This document shows positions 54,089 through 64,000 of a stretch of 64,000 bases of DNA, piece by piece. The stretch's first letter is position 1. Each line of letters opens with the position of its first letter. The notes under the pieces were generated by a model. It saw only the letters and a list, made by a program, of their open reading frames with translations, was not told the origin of the DNA and did no database searches. The translations under genes and the position numbers were made by a program. The DNA is from Notospermus geniculatus (Eukaryota; Nemertea; Pilidiophora; Heteronemertea; Lineidae): positions 554,834-618,833 of the forward strand of contig NMRB01000007.1 of NCBI GenBank assembly GCA_002633025.1. The letters are read 5' to 3'.

Positions 54089-55214
54089 CTGAACAAGATT
54101 GAGAAACCACTGGCACTAGCGCTGTAGTTTTAAAGTCAGATTCCAGTGAGTTGAGAGTGGCATATCAAAAGGAACCACATGTGGTGCTAATCAGTGCAGG
54201 CCTGCTCTGGCAATGAGATGTGCTGACCTGCACTTGAGAACCAGGGAATGGGATGTAAAATGATATGGCTGTGGGTTCTTGACCGCTCTCAACTCACTGG
54301 AATCTTACTTTAGTAGCCTACTAAATGTATAACCCTAGATACATTGTACCGGTACCGGTACCGGTAATATACGTTGTAGGCCTAGGCTACTTGTAGGCTA
54401 CGGTATAACATGATGATCATGATGATAGTCACAGTGTAGGCCTGCCTAGCTTTTATTGCAGTGATGCACAACTTCTACCAGTGTCTACCACCACCACCAG
54501 CAGCACCAAATTTGCACCATGGTTTTCACGCCCGTGCGAAGCAAATAGAAGGAAAGCTCACGAATTGGGGTTGCAAGGACACTTACTACATGGTGAATGA
54601 TGGCAAATAATATCAAAGAGATTCCTAGATGAGGAAAAACAGAAGATTCATCTGACACTGTCAGACATGTCAGAAATTTCGCAATTAGTTGTTATTGATG
54701 AGCAGTGCCATCTCGTGAGACGCAGCTGAACTACTGGCGATTTCCCGCTCCGCATTGGTCGAGGATTTTTTCCATATACCATCGTCATTAGTTCCTCGAT
54801 TTGCCACCAGGAGCGGTTCATACCACTACTAAATGGTAGATATAGGTTAATAACAGCTTCGCACGTGGTGACCCACTCCCAACATCGGGTATCCCATGGA
54901 GGAATGCGCGCAGCTTGTTGGGAGGTTTGTTGTTTTGTGATGATGAGCTTTGCAAAACTGAGGCTTAGGATTGAATTATGACTAATCACGGATGCAGACA
55001 TGATATCATGACTTTTGTATGCGGACATCAATACGACGAACTTCACCTTCAGTCACTGTAGGCCTACTCATCGAGAGCCCCCACCAAGCCTACGTGACGA
55101 AGGTAGCGGCGAGCACTAAGAGACTTTGGATCATCCAAGTCGCCCACCTAAAGAACCATCCTGCATCCTTCGACTGCATCCTTCAAGTTTTGACTCTATT
55201 GCAGCTGCATGCAT
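54089..55214. repeat. Haplotype copy A of the ankyrin/GHDC spacer
   Basis: This segment matches 56104-58565 in the same orientation, apart from insertions. It includes the upstream ankyrin exon (about 54587-54625) and ends at the single N at 55215. Near-identity interrupted only by transposon insertions points to two alleles joined by the assembler, not to an old duplication. Confidence 0.8.
54126..54314. mobile_element. MITE present only in copy A
   Basis: Inverted ends AAGTCAGATTCCAGTGAGTT and, complementing the right end, AAGTAAGATTCCAGTGAGTT. Copy B has a short GTAGCTTAGTAGCC at this place (about 56141), so the roughly 190-bp element is an insertion difference between the copies. Confidence 0.75.
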
Positions 55215-55215
55215 N

Positions 55216-55826
55216 ACATCCATGTATTGTAGCTTCCTATGAACCTCAGCGATATCTCGTGGAGTTTGAGCAAACTGAAATGGAAAAGAAGTGACGTCAT
55301 TCACATGTAACAAAAAGAAGGGCTGGATTCTGAAGTTGAAACTGAATGAAATCATGACACCATGAGCATGGATGGAATCATGACCCGAACCACGACTTTC
55401 AGCTGCAGTTAAGAAAAGGCACTGACCTCGTTTCTGCTCGTCATAAGCTCAGCAGGTCCCTCCTCTAGGATGATTTTAACACTCTCAACATCGACGTCAT
55501 TCTCTATACACATGAATAATGGAAGTTTACCCTGAAATACAACGAACAATCAGTCTCTGGATCGTTAAAAGATGAATTCAAAAGGATCACCACCTAAATA
55601 TACCAACGGAATGAGGAAGTGTCATCCATCTGTGTCTACCTCACTCGTGCCTTTCATTTATAATTCCATCACAACCTTTTTCACTTTCTGAGGTCACAGC
55701 AAAACTTCTGGGAGATGTTGTAGCGATAGGAGTCACTTTTCTCACCTTGAACCTTAGTTGAGCTACTGAAACATAATCCTTCTCCGTCGGCATCAGTCGC
55801 TGTATCACTTCTGGTGATATCGATGA
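55216..55826 (-). other. Redundant allelic copy of ankyrin-gene exons 9-11
   Basis: 611 bp aligned without gaps to 49851-50461, bounded by single Ns at 55215 and 55827. I count about ten substitutions (roughly 1.5%); the difference noticed in the middle exon is synonymous. Part of exon 9, all of exon 10 and part of exon 11 are present with intact splice sites. It sits outside the gene in a haplotype-duplicated zone, so I read it as a misplaced allele fragment, not as a pseudogene. Confidence 0.8.
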
Positions 55827-55827
55827 N

Positions 55828-56104
55828 CAGTCTACACCATCACGGTAATGCGTGACTGTACATTCGCCTGTACAAAATGTAGGGCCCAATTTTCAAAAAC
55901 TTTTAACTTCTTTAAAAAACTTTTAATTGAAAAAAATCGGCCATATTCATGTTGAACACACATAACTCGATATATTAAGGAAGAATTTTAATTTTTTTTT
56001 CAATGCTGAATTTGTACACAATTCTGTGTGTAAAAATTTGGTTTCCACAGAAGGTTTTCACGCTGTAGCGTGATTTCACGGCCTAGCGTGATGGTGTAGA
56101 CTGT
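55828..56104. mobile_element. MITE CAGTCTACACC, copy 1
   Basis: About 277 bp with 17-bp terminal repeats CAGTCTACACCATCACG / CGTGATGGTGTAGACTG. The interior has runs of A and T and CACGCTGTAGCGTG. It abuts the N at 55827. It is an inverted copy of the element at 56317-56592. CAG...CTG ends suggest hAT type, without proof. Confidence 0.75.
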
Positions 56105-56316
56105 GAACAAGATTGAGAAACCACTGGCACTAGCGCTGTAGCTTAGTAGCCTACTAAATGTATAACCCTAGATACATTGTACCGGTAATATACGTTGCAG
56201 GCCTAGGCTACTTGTAGGCTACGGTATAACATGATGATCATGATGATAGTCACAGTGTAGGCCTGCCTAGGCCTAGCTTTTATTGCAGTGATGCACAACT
56301 TCTACCACCAACACCA

Positions 56317-56592
56317 GTCTACACCATCACGCTAGGCCGTGAAATCACGCTACAGCGTGAAAACCTTCTGTGGAAACCAAATTTTTACACACAGAATTGT
56401 GTACAAATTCAGCATTGAAAAAAAAAATAAAATTCTTCCTTAATATATCGAGTTATGTGTGTTCAACATGAATATGGCCGATTTTTTTCAAATAAAAGTT
56501 TTTTAAAGAAGTTAAAAGTTTTTGAAAATTGGGCCCTACATTTTGTACAGGCGAATGTACAGTCACGCATTACCGTGATGGTGTAGACTGAA
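56317..56592. mobile_element. MITE CAGTCTACACC, copy 2 (inverted)
   Basis: Nearly identical to 55828-56104 but in opposite orientation. Its flanks ACCAACAC / AACACCAGC suggest a 5-bp AACAC duplication. The corresponding place in copy A (about 54488) reads ACCACCACCACCAGCAGC without the element, so the empty site is visible. Confidence 0.8.
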
Positions 56593-56921
56593 CACCAGCA
56601 GCACCAAATTTGCACCATGGTTTTCACGCCCGTGCGAAGCAAATAGAAGGAAAGCTCACGAATTGGGGTTGCAAGGACACTTACTACATGGTGAATGATG
56701 GCAAATAATATCAAAGAGATTCCTAGATGAGGAAAAACAGAAGATTCATCTGACACTGTCAGAAATTTCGCATTTAGTTGTTATTGATGAGCAGTGCCAT
56801 CTCGTGAGACGCAGCTGAACTACTGGCGATTTCCCGCTCCGCATTGGTCGAGGATTTTTTCCATATACCATCGTCATTAGTTCCTCGATTTGCCACCAGG
56901 AGCGGTTCATACCACTACTAA

Positions 56922-58151
56922 GGGTGTATTCGACTCACTGTTCTTATGTGTTCTGGTGCAGAGAACGGTGTTCTTGAAGAGTCGAACCACTCTGAAACAG
57001 ACCCGAGCCTGACGTTATGACGTCGTTCGGACTCTGATATATTTGGCTGACATGTTGATGACGTCATTGACGCAACAATGCCCTGCTGGCAGTCATCGCT
57101 GTGCCAGTCACTGTGGACTACCGCACGAAGGTGACTACAGAAACCTTCGTCACAATGGCGGCCGGGGGGCCGATCGATTCGGTAAGTTTTCGGTGGTTTT
57201 CTCCCATTTTAAGTCCTTTTCAGGACCTGACAAAGAGTCAGATGGCGAATAAAACTGTACAAAGTATACTGCATGCGTTAACTGTGTAATTGNAATCATT
57301 CGAACTACTTTGCGTCCTTGGCAACAGAACAACCAAGCATCTTGCACATCAGGAGCACGAGAAGGAAGCGATCAGCATCAGAAAGTGTTGCAAAACGTAA
57401 GCAAATCGCCATTAAATCTATTCCTTTGACTTTCCTCGGCACCCGTTTTGTTGGTCATGCGGGCGTCATGGTCGATGGATTAGGTTGTTTACACAGTCTC
57501 CATGGTTTTGCCGCACAACATGGCGAGCAACTACGCCCAGAAAGCGTAGTTCTCAAGCTTGTTTTTTGGCCTCTTGTGTTTTAATGCAGCTTATATTCCC
57601 AATATGTAACTCCCACAGCAATTCACCCTTAATTATCGGACCTCATCATTACATTAATGATATCAAATTGTACATATTTACATGAGAATGGTCAATCCAA
57701 GATGTCAGCCAAATGTTCCAGAGATTTCATTCATAAAATCCAAGTCTCGAATGAAATCTCGCGGGACCAGATTGGAGTCGAACAGCCGAGAACGCGTTCG
57801 GGAACGTGTTCCTGTTCCCGAATCTCACACCACCTCGGCTGGTGGTGCAGACGGGAACAGTCAAGAACAAAGATGGCGGACACTGGCGGCAACTTTATAA
57901 ATATTTTTTGTCAGATCATAGTGTAATTATTCGACGTTAAGGATCAAGCAGAAATGACATGAATGACATATCCTTATTCTAAACTGAATATTTTGGAAGT
58001 ATTCTTGAAAAACTTTGGGGTTTTTAGGCCGCCGTATTGACGCCGGACGTGAAACCATAGTAACCAACACTTTCCTATTCGAGACTCGAGAACACGTTCC
58101 TTGTTCTTGGCCTGTTCGGGTGCAGCTGAGAACAGCGAGTCGAATACACCC
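56922..58151. mobile_element. 1,230-bp non-autonomous Harbinger-like element
   Basis: Terminal repeats GGGTGTATTCGACTC / GAGTCGAATACACCC, flanked by TAA on both sides (56919-56921, 58152-58154). The empty site is visible in copy A as CTACTAAATGG near 54830. A TAA duplication with GGG-starting ends fits PIF/Harbinger. No transposase is encoded. The interior is ordinary complex sequence, including GGCGGCCGGGGGGCCGATCG followed by a good donor-like GTAAGT at 57181, so it may have captured a host promoter or first exon. An N is at 57293. Confidence 0.8.
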
Positions 58152-58771
58152 TAAATATGGTAGATATAGGTTAATGTATGCGAAGCGGGAAATTCCCTGA
58201 ATAACAGCTTCGCACGTGGTGACCCACTCCCAACATCGGGTATCCCATGGAGGAATGCGCGCAGCTTGTTGGGAGGGTTTGTTGTTTTGTGATGATGAGC
58301 TTTGCAAAACTGAGGCTTAGGATTGAATTATGACTAATCACGGATGCAGACATGATATCATGACTTTTGTATGGACATCAATACGACGAACTTCACCTTC
58401 AGTCACTGTAGGCCTACTCATCATGAGAGCCCCCACCAAGCCTACGTGACGAAGGTAGCGGCGAGCACTAAGAGACTTGGATCATCCAAGTCGCCCACCT
58501 AAAGAACCATCCTGCATCCTTCGACTGCATCCTTCAAGTTTTGACTCTATTGCAGCTGCATGCATTGTTGAGACCGATCAAATGAAACCTTTGTGTGGTA
58601 TTTTGTTTTTTATTGTATAGAATCAATCATAAAATAGCCTACATTATAAAATCAGCCGTTGCTCTTTAGACCTCAAATGACAGGCCTGACGACACACGGC
58701 GAATGAAGCTATTCAGTCGAAACCACATTAAATATTTGTTCCTTTCCCAGATTCCACCGGGGATAGGCCTA

Positions 58772-61694
58772 TCAAAAACTCCCTGATTCCACAGCCTTCC
58801 CAAGCATCAAACAAAGATCCACTTCTTTCTTCAGCACCCGGGGTGTCTTGAACTGGTTGCTGCTGGTCTTAGGATTTGCCGCCAGGAGGTGCTGTTTTAA
58901 CATCGTAAATGTGCCAGGTACTGTCTGAATCACTTTCATCTGCTGTATACGGCCTTCATCACGAAGTTCTTTGTACTTCTCATTGTAAACTTTCATGTTT
59001 TCGTCGAACTATAACAGAAGCATTGACAATAATTATCAGTGATAAAACCACAACAAACTGTCAGGATCGTCGCGCACGCCCTGGTCTCCTGTCCCCGTCT
59101 CATACTCCGCCATGTACGCAGGAGCGAAGCGGTACATGGACGTAGAACTAGTCTAGCGCGCCTCGAATGTGAAACCATTCATTGTAAACGACGATGAAAT
59201 GACCAATCAGAGCGCCTTTTCGTCTGCGTTTCAAATTTAGCAGCTTCCAGTTGTTGCATTGTCTGCCGACGGTCTTTTTACTCACCAAGTTCTTTTGCTC
59301 TTCGGTCAGCAAACTCGGCCCACCGTTCTTGGTCTCCAGTTCAATGAAGAGCATGTAGTACCTTTCATTTTCTGCAACGCCTGAAATTGTGATAATCGAA
59401 ATTAGGGATCATCGATGCTGCAGGTGTAGAGCACAGCGGGGACGGGAATAGCATGGCGTGATGGATGCCTACCTTTGATACTATCCAGGGAACCGTTGTC
59501 CGCGGTTGTGTAGTCGACCAAACAAAAATCTTCAATCTCGGAAAGAGTGTCTTCGAGAGCTGTGTTGAAAGCTTTCTCCGTCGTCTTCTCCCAGCAGACG
59601 TTCAGCAATTCGCCATGCCTGAAAGAAGAACACTCAGAAAGCGATGTTGGCGACATTCACATGAGAAGATGTGCAGTGTGATGACCTTGTGGTAGATTCT
59701 CCTGCGGCGTTTGGCCTGATGAACGCAGCCCTGGTTTCCTGTGCGGTCAATTCCGAGGTAAGGAAGTCAAAAGGGGTTTCACTCCGAGAGGATTAAGGAG
59801 ATTTCGTTTTGTACCAGCTTGGAGTCTTCGCTTACCTCCCCACCAATTGATACTGTGGGATCTCGTTGAAGAATGATACCACTTTGATGACGTCGCCAGT
59901 TCGGTAACGACAGATCCCTCTGGAGGTGGTCATGCACAGCTCGTATTGCTCGTTGGCTTTCAGCTGCAAGTTGAGATGATTGAAGATAAGTCCGAGTAAG
60001 ATAATGCATACCCTTGTTGGCACATGTGCCAACAAGGGTTAAGAAGTATACCTTCGATTGAGCGACGTTGCTTCGCCGTCGATCAGCGACCGTCGTCGAA
60101 GCGATGACGGACGACGTCCCGCGACCGAAGTGAATAAAAAGAGGCCCCTCACCTCATGCATCAGTTTGGTTTTCGGATCAGGGTTGTCGATGTCCTCAAC
60201 TGGAATGAACTCAAAAAAGGCCGAGAGGGGCATCATGGTGAAGCGTGTATCCAGGATATCCTGAGGGTCCAAGCAGACGCCGAAACCCCCCTCAGACGCG
60301 CTGTGGTAGGAATCCCAAACAGCAACACCCGGGAAATACTTCTCTTGGAGAGTCAGAGATGCCGTTTGTAAGGTCCCGGATGAGAGCATGCAGACATGGT
60401 GAATCATGGGCCACACCCGTGGTACGATGCTCTGAAACCCCTTCGAGAATTCCCGATGAAGTTCCGCGGCACGAGCCGGGTTCTTCCACATTTTCTGCTC
60501 CAGTGTCTTCCGTAACTTGGGCGTGATATCAAGTCCCGAGTTCAGAGTCCCGGTTTCTATATCATGCACCATATCTTCCCAGCGAGTCTCTAACGTGATG
60601 AAGAAACTTCTCGCGAGAGTAACAAACGTGAAACCGATTTGTTCGACGTCATCGTGAAGCAACCCGAACACACCGTGAACGTACATGAGTGTTAATTCGT
60701 TTTTGATTTCCTTCAGGGCCGAATAGGGCGTGGTGCTGCCAGGATCAAAGTCTCTGCAGCCGGAAACTGCTCCCATCCGCAGTCCGTATTCATTTTTGAT
60801 AACCGTCGGCGTGACCCAGGTAAGTAACGGCTTCTTCAAACAAACAGAGGACGGTTCCTTCCAACTTGTTATATACGTCGGCAGTGCTATAGATGTTTTA
60901 AAGAATTCCTTCATCGCTGATCTACAAAGAGGGAATTTCTTGTTTTTACCAGTCGTACCAGAAGTCAAAATGACATAGACCGTTTTTTCTGTTGTCAACA
61001 CGTTATCCTCTCCGCGAGCGGCTCTTTCCACGTACTTCTCGAAGTAGTCATACCCGGAGATGGGAATCTTACGTCGGAAATCTTCCACTGATTTTATCCC
61101 GTCAAACCCGTGCTCCTTCCCGAATACAGTGTCCTTTCTTGTCTGAATGGATCGCATCAGCCAGTTTCTTTGGATGTTTTCGACGTTTTTGGATGCTCTG
61201 GTGAGAATTCTATAGAAACGCCAACCCAGGAGGTAGAGAACTCGATTGAAGAAGAAGGACTCCAGTATATTTGAATACGACAGGTAGTCGCTGGGTCGCT
61301 TTCGTGCGATGTCTCGGCAGACGAGAAATGCAATGAGGGAGCAAATGATGAGGAGCGCTGAAGTGAAGAATAAATCACATTTGATTGGTGTGGAGGCAAC
61401 AGAAGCACTGTGATTGGCTCCCTGGTTTTGACATCACCAGTCTCCATGGAGATGTGGAGGGCGGCAATGATGCGGTCCAAGACTTTGGAAGCACAACGAA
61501 AGAGGATTTAATTTCAAAAAAAGATTATAAAAGCACTCACCTTCGGTGATGTTATTTGAAAAGAAAAGACTAAGAGCTTGGTTTTCACGCGAGAACAGAA
61601 CTTTCGAGAAAACCACAGCAGTGTAGGCTGATAGCGCGAAGAAGATCAACCGACCAATCATAATGAAGGTGGATGCTTTCGAATGTCGTGCCAT
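58772..61694 (-). CDS. GHDC: GH3 domain-containing protein
   Basis: Animal member of the GH3 (auxin-responsive) acyl-adenylate family; its substrate in animals is not established. Exons (minus): 61694-61541, 61357-60153, 59963-59836, 59618-59473, 59380-59286, 59008-58772; 654 residues. The N-terminus has two hydrophobic segments (FIMIGRLIFFALSAYTAVVF; LLIICSLIAFLVC), fitting ER or secretory membrane. Nucleotide-binding motifs typical of GH3 are YVILTSGTTGKNKKFPL, WDSYHSASEGGFGV and CRYRTGDVIKV. The C-terminal part continues HGELLNVCWEKTTEKAF and PGTFTMLKQHLL. The catalytic motifs look intact, suggesting an active adenylating enzyme. AATAAA at 58609-58614 (minus) gives a 3' UTR of about 160 nt. 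Human GHDC is about 530 residues. Confidence 0.93.
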
Positions 61695-61742
61695 TTTGAG
61701 TCTTCCTTCACTTCACTTCAGTGTCCTGACATGGGGTTTCGT

Positions 61743-62075
61743 TGCACTTGTCTAGCTGTCCCTCGTTTGCGCGTTGCACTTGTCTAGCTGTCCCTCGTTT
61801 GCGTGGTGCACTTGTCCAGCTGTCCCTCGTTTGCGCGTTGCACTTGTCTGGCTGTCCCTCGTTTGCGTGGTGCACTTGTCCAGCTGTCCCTCGTTTGCGC
61901 GTTGCACTTGTCTAGCTGTCACACGATTGAGCGTTGCGCTGGTCCAGCCGTCCCTCAATGGTTGAGCGTTACGTCCTGGTTACACTTGTCTACCTGTCCG
62001 TCGGTTGAGCGTTGCCGTGGTCTAGTTGTCCCTCCTTGGTTATACAGGTTGCACTTGTCTTAGCTGTCCCTCAGT
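61743..62075. repeat. Minisatellite of about 32 bp upstream of GHDC
   Basis: Tandem units carrying GCACTTGTCTAGCTGTCCCT and then CGTTTGCG. The first five or six copies are nearly uniform, and copies after about 61920 are degenerate. It starts about 50 bp from the GHDC start codon, so it probably overlaps the promoter or 5' UTR. Long frames across it are repeat artefacts. Confidence 0.9.
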
Positions 62076-63300
62076 TGCCCACCACTCTCTCTGAAGCGTT
62101 TAGTCCTAAAGTCTGTTCTTGAATGAAAAAGAAGTCGCGGTGTTTTGTAACGTGGTGCATCATCGATTGTGAAATAAAAATGTGTCTGCGCTGTTGATGT
62201 TATAACACTCAAGAAAATGAGGACACATTAATTGGGTCGGCATTCAGAAATGATTCGTAACCTGCTTCAATACAAAACACGCTTCACAGACTCATTGATT
62301 AGTATACGGAAAAGCCAGTAAATTTATATTGACGATGATGTACGTGTTTTGAATTTGCGTTTTGTAACGACTCATAGATTTTGCGTCTTTTCCCAGCTGC
62401 CTGCAGAGACATACATGTAAGCGCCTTCGCGGAGCGCCCTGTAGCAATTACTACAGAGGGCAGGGCCATCCCTTTCCAACAAATAGATAAAAGACCTACG
62501 AAAAATATCCGTACCCTTATTATTCGGATCGGATATGACAATGGAACGAAAAGACTTACCACGTCTCACCGACAAATTCGAACCACCTCCTGACCGCTAC
62601 TCAGAGACCCGAGGCACGCCACCACCACAGACTCCACTTACACAATCTCCCATTTACCTCAGTTTTAGCAGCCAATCATCCAGCGGGTAATTATGTCTAT
62701 CAAAATTATAAATTTGTTAGATTTATAATTTTGGCAGTAGGCCTATTAGGCCTAACTGTTTACGCGTGACCTTGATTGGTGTCTTTCCGTGATCGACCTG
62801 GATTCACTTGTTAGTGGTCTCTATTATGGACATAACACATGCTGTGTACCTTCATACTACGCAAGAATATAATCAGGTCAAAGCATTATGGAAAAGTGGG
62901 CCTAATGTAGTGAAAAGCTCAATTAGGCGTAGGCCCTAGGCTCGGGGGCGTAGGCTGGATTCTCTGGTGACGTCGTAAAATAAATTTATTCTTGAAATTT
63001 ATGGTCCGTCACACACACACAAAGTTAGGACATTTTCATACATTGTACCATGGTTCATTAGTGGATTACACTTCCTCACGAATAAAAAATCTTAAAAGGA
63101 CTCGCCGCGCGTCAAAATTAAATTTCCCGCTGTCAGAACTCCCACTACACAATGCTACATGTCCACTGCTTCTCTGCCCTCGAAACGCTCCGCTATACTA
63201 TACGAGTTATGGGGCCAAGGCAAGGGACCAGGCCACGCACTGTTCGGTTAAGTATTCGGGTGAACTCGGATGACTAATCAATATCAGCTGATCTGCCCGA

Positions 63301-63323
63301 TCACATGACCGTCATCACATGAC
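63301..63323. promoter_or_regulatory. Paired TCACATGAC E-boxes before CTSZ
   Basis: Two TCACATGAC words (63301-63309 and 63315-63323) start 14 bp apart and end 6 bp before the CTSZ ATG. They resemble the lysosomal CLEAR element (GTCACGTGAC and its CATGTG variants) bound by TFEB/TFE3 factors. The role is inferred. Confidence 0.45.
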
Positions 63324-63329
63324 AGCGAA

Positions 63330-63801
63330 ATGGTAGACGTTCGTGTGATGCTTGGAAACATGTCATCTCTGTTATTTTCCTCCGTTTTGCTGCTGATATG
63401 CGTTGTATCGAGCAGTCATGCTTCCATTTACGATCTGATCGGAAAGCCATGCTACAATAGTAGATACGACGTGGGGATCAAGGAAGTTAGGTCGGTAAAA
63501 TTCGAATTATTCAACTCGTCTTCATCCCCCACTGCACTGCACTGTCACACTGACAGTGACACTGTTTAATAGTGTTGTAGGGCCTACTATAGTAGCAAGT
63601 AGGCCTACAGTCTGACGTTTATGTTGATGTTGCCAGTAAAGGTTCATGTGGTATGCTATTCTGATAGACTTCTCTCTTACAGAATAAAGCCTAGGCCCCA
63701 TGAATACCTGGACATTTCGTCCCTCCCAAAGAACTTTGACTGGGGCGACATAAGTGGTGTCAACTTCCTCAGCCCAACGAGGAACCAACATATTCCACAG
63801 T
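63330..63801 (+). CDS. CTSZ: Cathepsin Z (X), 5' part
   Basis: Lysosomal cysteine carboxypeptidase of the papain family. Exons 63330-63490 and 63683-63801; the rest lies beyond the window, including the catalytic Cys. A signal peptide is evident ([20 protein letters not shown]). The very short propeptide has [10 protein letters not shown]; in human procathepsin X the equivalent Cys in QTCYRP bonds to the active-site Cys. Mature-chain start: [20 protein letters not shown], then [14 protein letters not shown] (human [20 protein letters not shown] and [12 protein letters not shown]). The exon 1 donor is a poor GTCGGT; the nearby GTAAAA at 63495 would cause a stop, so the weak site is required by frame. 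The start could also be Met7 or Met11. Confidence 0.95.
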
Positions 63802-64000
63802 GTAAGTTCTGATCACTTGCCTAGGCGTAGGGAGAGATTTCTAAATCCTTGCCATCTGCTTTTAGGGAACCTGTGGCCTTGTCAGGACAAATCTTATGGG
63901 ACCTGGGATCCATAAGATGCCTGGTTTCTTACATCATCCGTAGCCTATGCAATGGCTCAAGTTGTGTTAAAGGATAGCTAGGGAACCAGTCTTGGATCCA
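63802..64000. other. Intron 2 of CTSZ
   Basis: Begins with a strong GTAAGT donor at 63802. No further exon is recognised before the window ends. Confidence 0.7.

Larger units (their letters stand above)
56104..58565. repeat. Haplotype copy B of the ankyrin/GHDC spacer
   Basis: Second copy of the segment at 54089-55214. It lacks the 54126 MITE but contains an extra CAGTCTACACC element (56317-56592), a 1,230-bp Harbinger-like element (56922-58151) and an additional 25-bp word near 58175. It continues without break into the GHDC 3' end, so it is the copy properly linked to the right side. Confidence 0.8.
61695..63329. other. GHDC/CTSZ divergent intergenic region
   Basis: Holds the minisatellite at 61743-62075 and otherwise no recognised gene. 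A small hairpin with AAAATTATAAAT arms lies at 62701-62733. An 87-codon minus frame at 62299-62562 has no homology I recognise. Confidence 0.5.

Noticed and set aside
54587-54660. Ankyrin-gene coding exon encoding SDESSVFPHLGISLILF
   Set aside because: The in-frame codon at its beginning is GTG, with a TAA upstream and no ATG. It is more likely 5' UTR, with translation starting in the next exon.
54648-55046. 132-codon minus frame upstream of the ankyrin gene (partly repeated near 58171-58353)
   Set aside because: Copy B interrupts and shifts it, and no family resemblance is seen.
55216-55826. Genuine duplication of ankyrin exons 9-11
   Set aside because: Bounded by single Ns, gap-free alignment including introns with about 1.5% difference, and located inside a haplotype-duplicated zone. 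Allelic misassembly is simpler.
61752-62063. Repeat-encoding open frames upstream of GHDC
   Set aside because: They are products of the minisatellite.

Overview
The window is eukaryotic nuclear DNA: multi-exon genes with GT-AG introns, AATAAA-type signals, many short inverted-repeat transposons (MITEs) and tRNA-derived SINE remnants. Proteins match animal families closely (RAB2, p107/p130, DEF8, MDP1, ATP synthase epsilon, cathepsin Z). Gene content, short introns, about 1.5% allelic difference in a duplicated segment and frequent GTAGGCCTAC/TACATGTA words suggest a marine invertebrate (deuterostome or lophotrochozoan). I cannot name the species. It is a draft assembly: an 81-N gap at 3160-3240 and single Ns at 26111, 55215, 55827 and 57293.

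Layout. 1-1984 (+): 3' end of a retinoblastoma-like (p107/p130) gene. 9591-16544 (-): RAB2, complete in eight coding exons. 17470-21591 (+): SNX16-like PX protein. 23373-25830 (-): magnesium-dependent phosphatase MDP1 with a duplicated second exon. 29023-32034 (+): protein with a divergent RFX-like winged-helix domain. 36509-43191 (-): DEF8 with a long acidic N-terminus. 43945-45441 (+): ATP synthase epsilon subunit. 48025-53652 (-): ankyrin-repeat protein of unknown family. 58772-61694 (-): GH3-domain protein (GHDC). 63330 to the edge (+): 5' part of cathepsin Z. Exons were placed by eye; every junction reported keeps frame and joins family-conserved residues.

Four pairs are head-to-head and probably share divergent promoters: RAB2/SNX16-like, MDP1/RFX-like, DEF8/ATP5F1E and GHDC/CTSZ. 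Several genes are neighbours or linked in vertebrates as well (CTSZ with ATP5F1E; RAB2A with SNX16), so part of the order looks ancestral. The genes form no single pathway, although RAB2, SNX16, DEF8 and cathepsin Z all act in secretory, endosomal or lysosomal traffic.

The best candidate for new biology is MDP1: two alternative exon 2 copies, each carrying the active-site Thr and a WPF motif, lie 63 nt apart with phases that forbid using both or neither. Between 54,089 and 58,565 two haplotypes appear to be joined in tandem, giving natural filled/empty-site comparisons for three transposon insertions, one of them a 1,230-bp Harbinger-like element.
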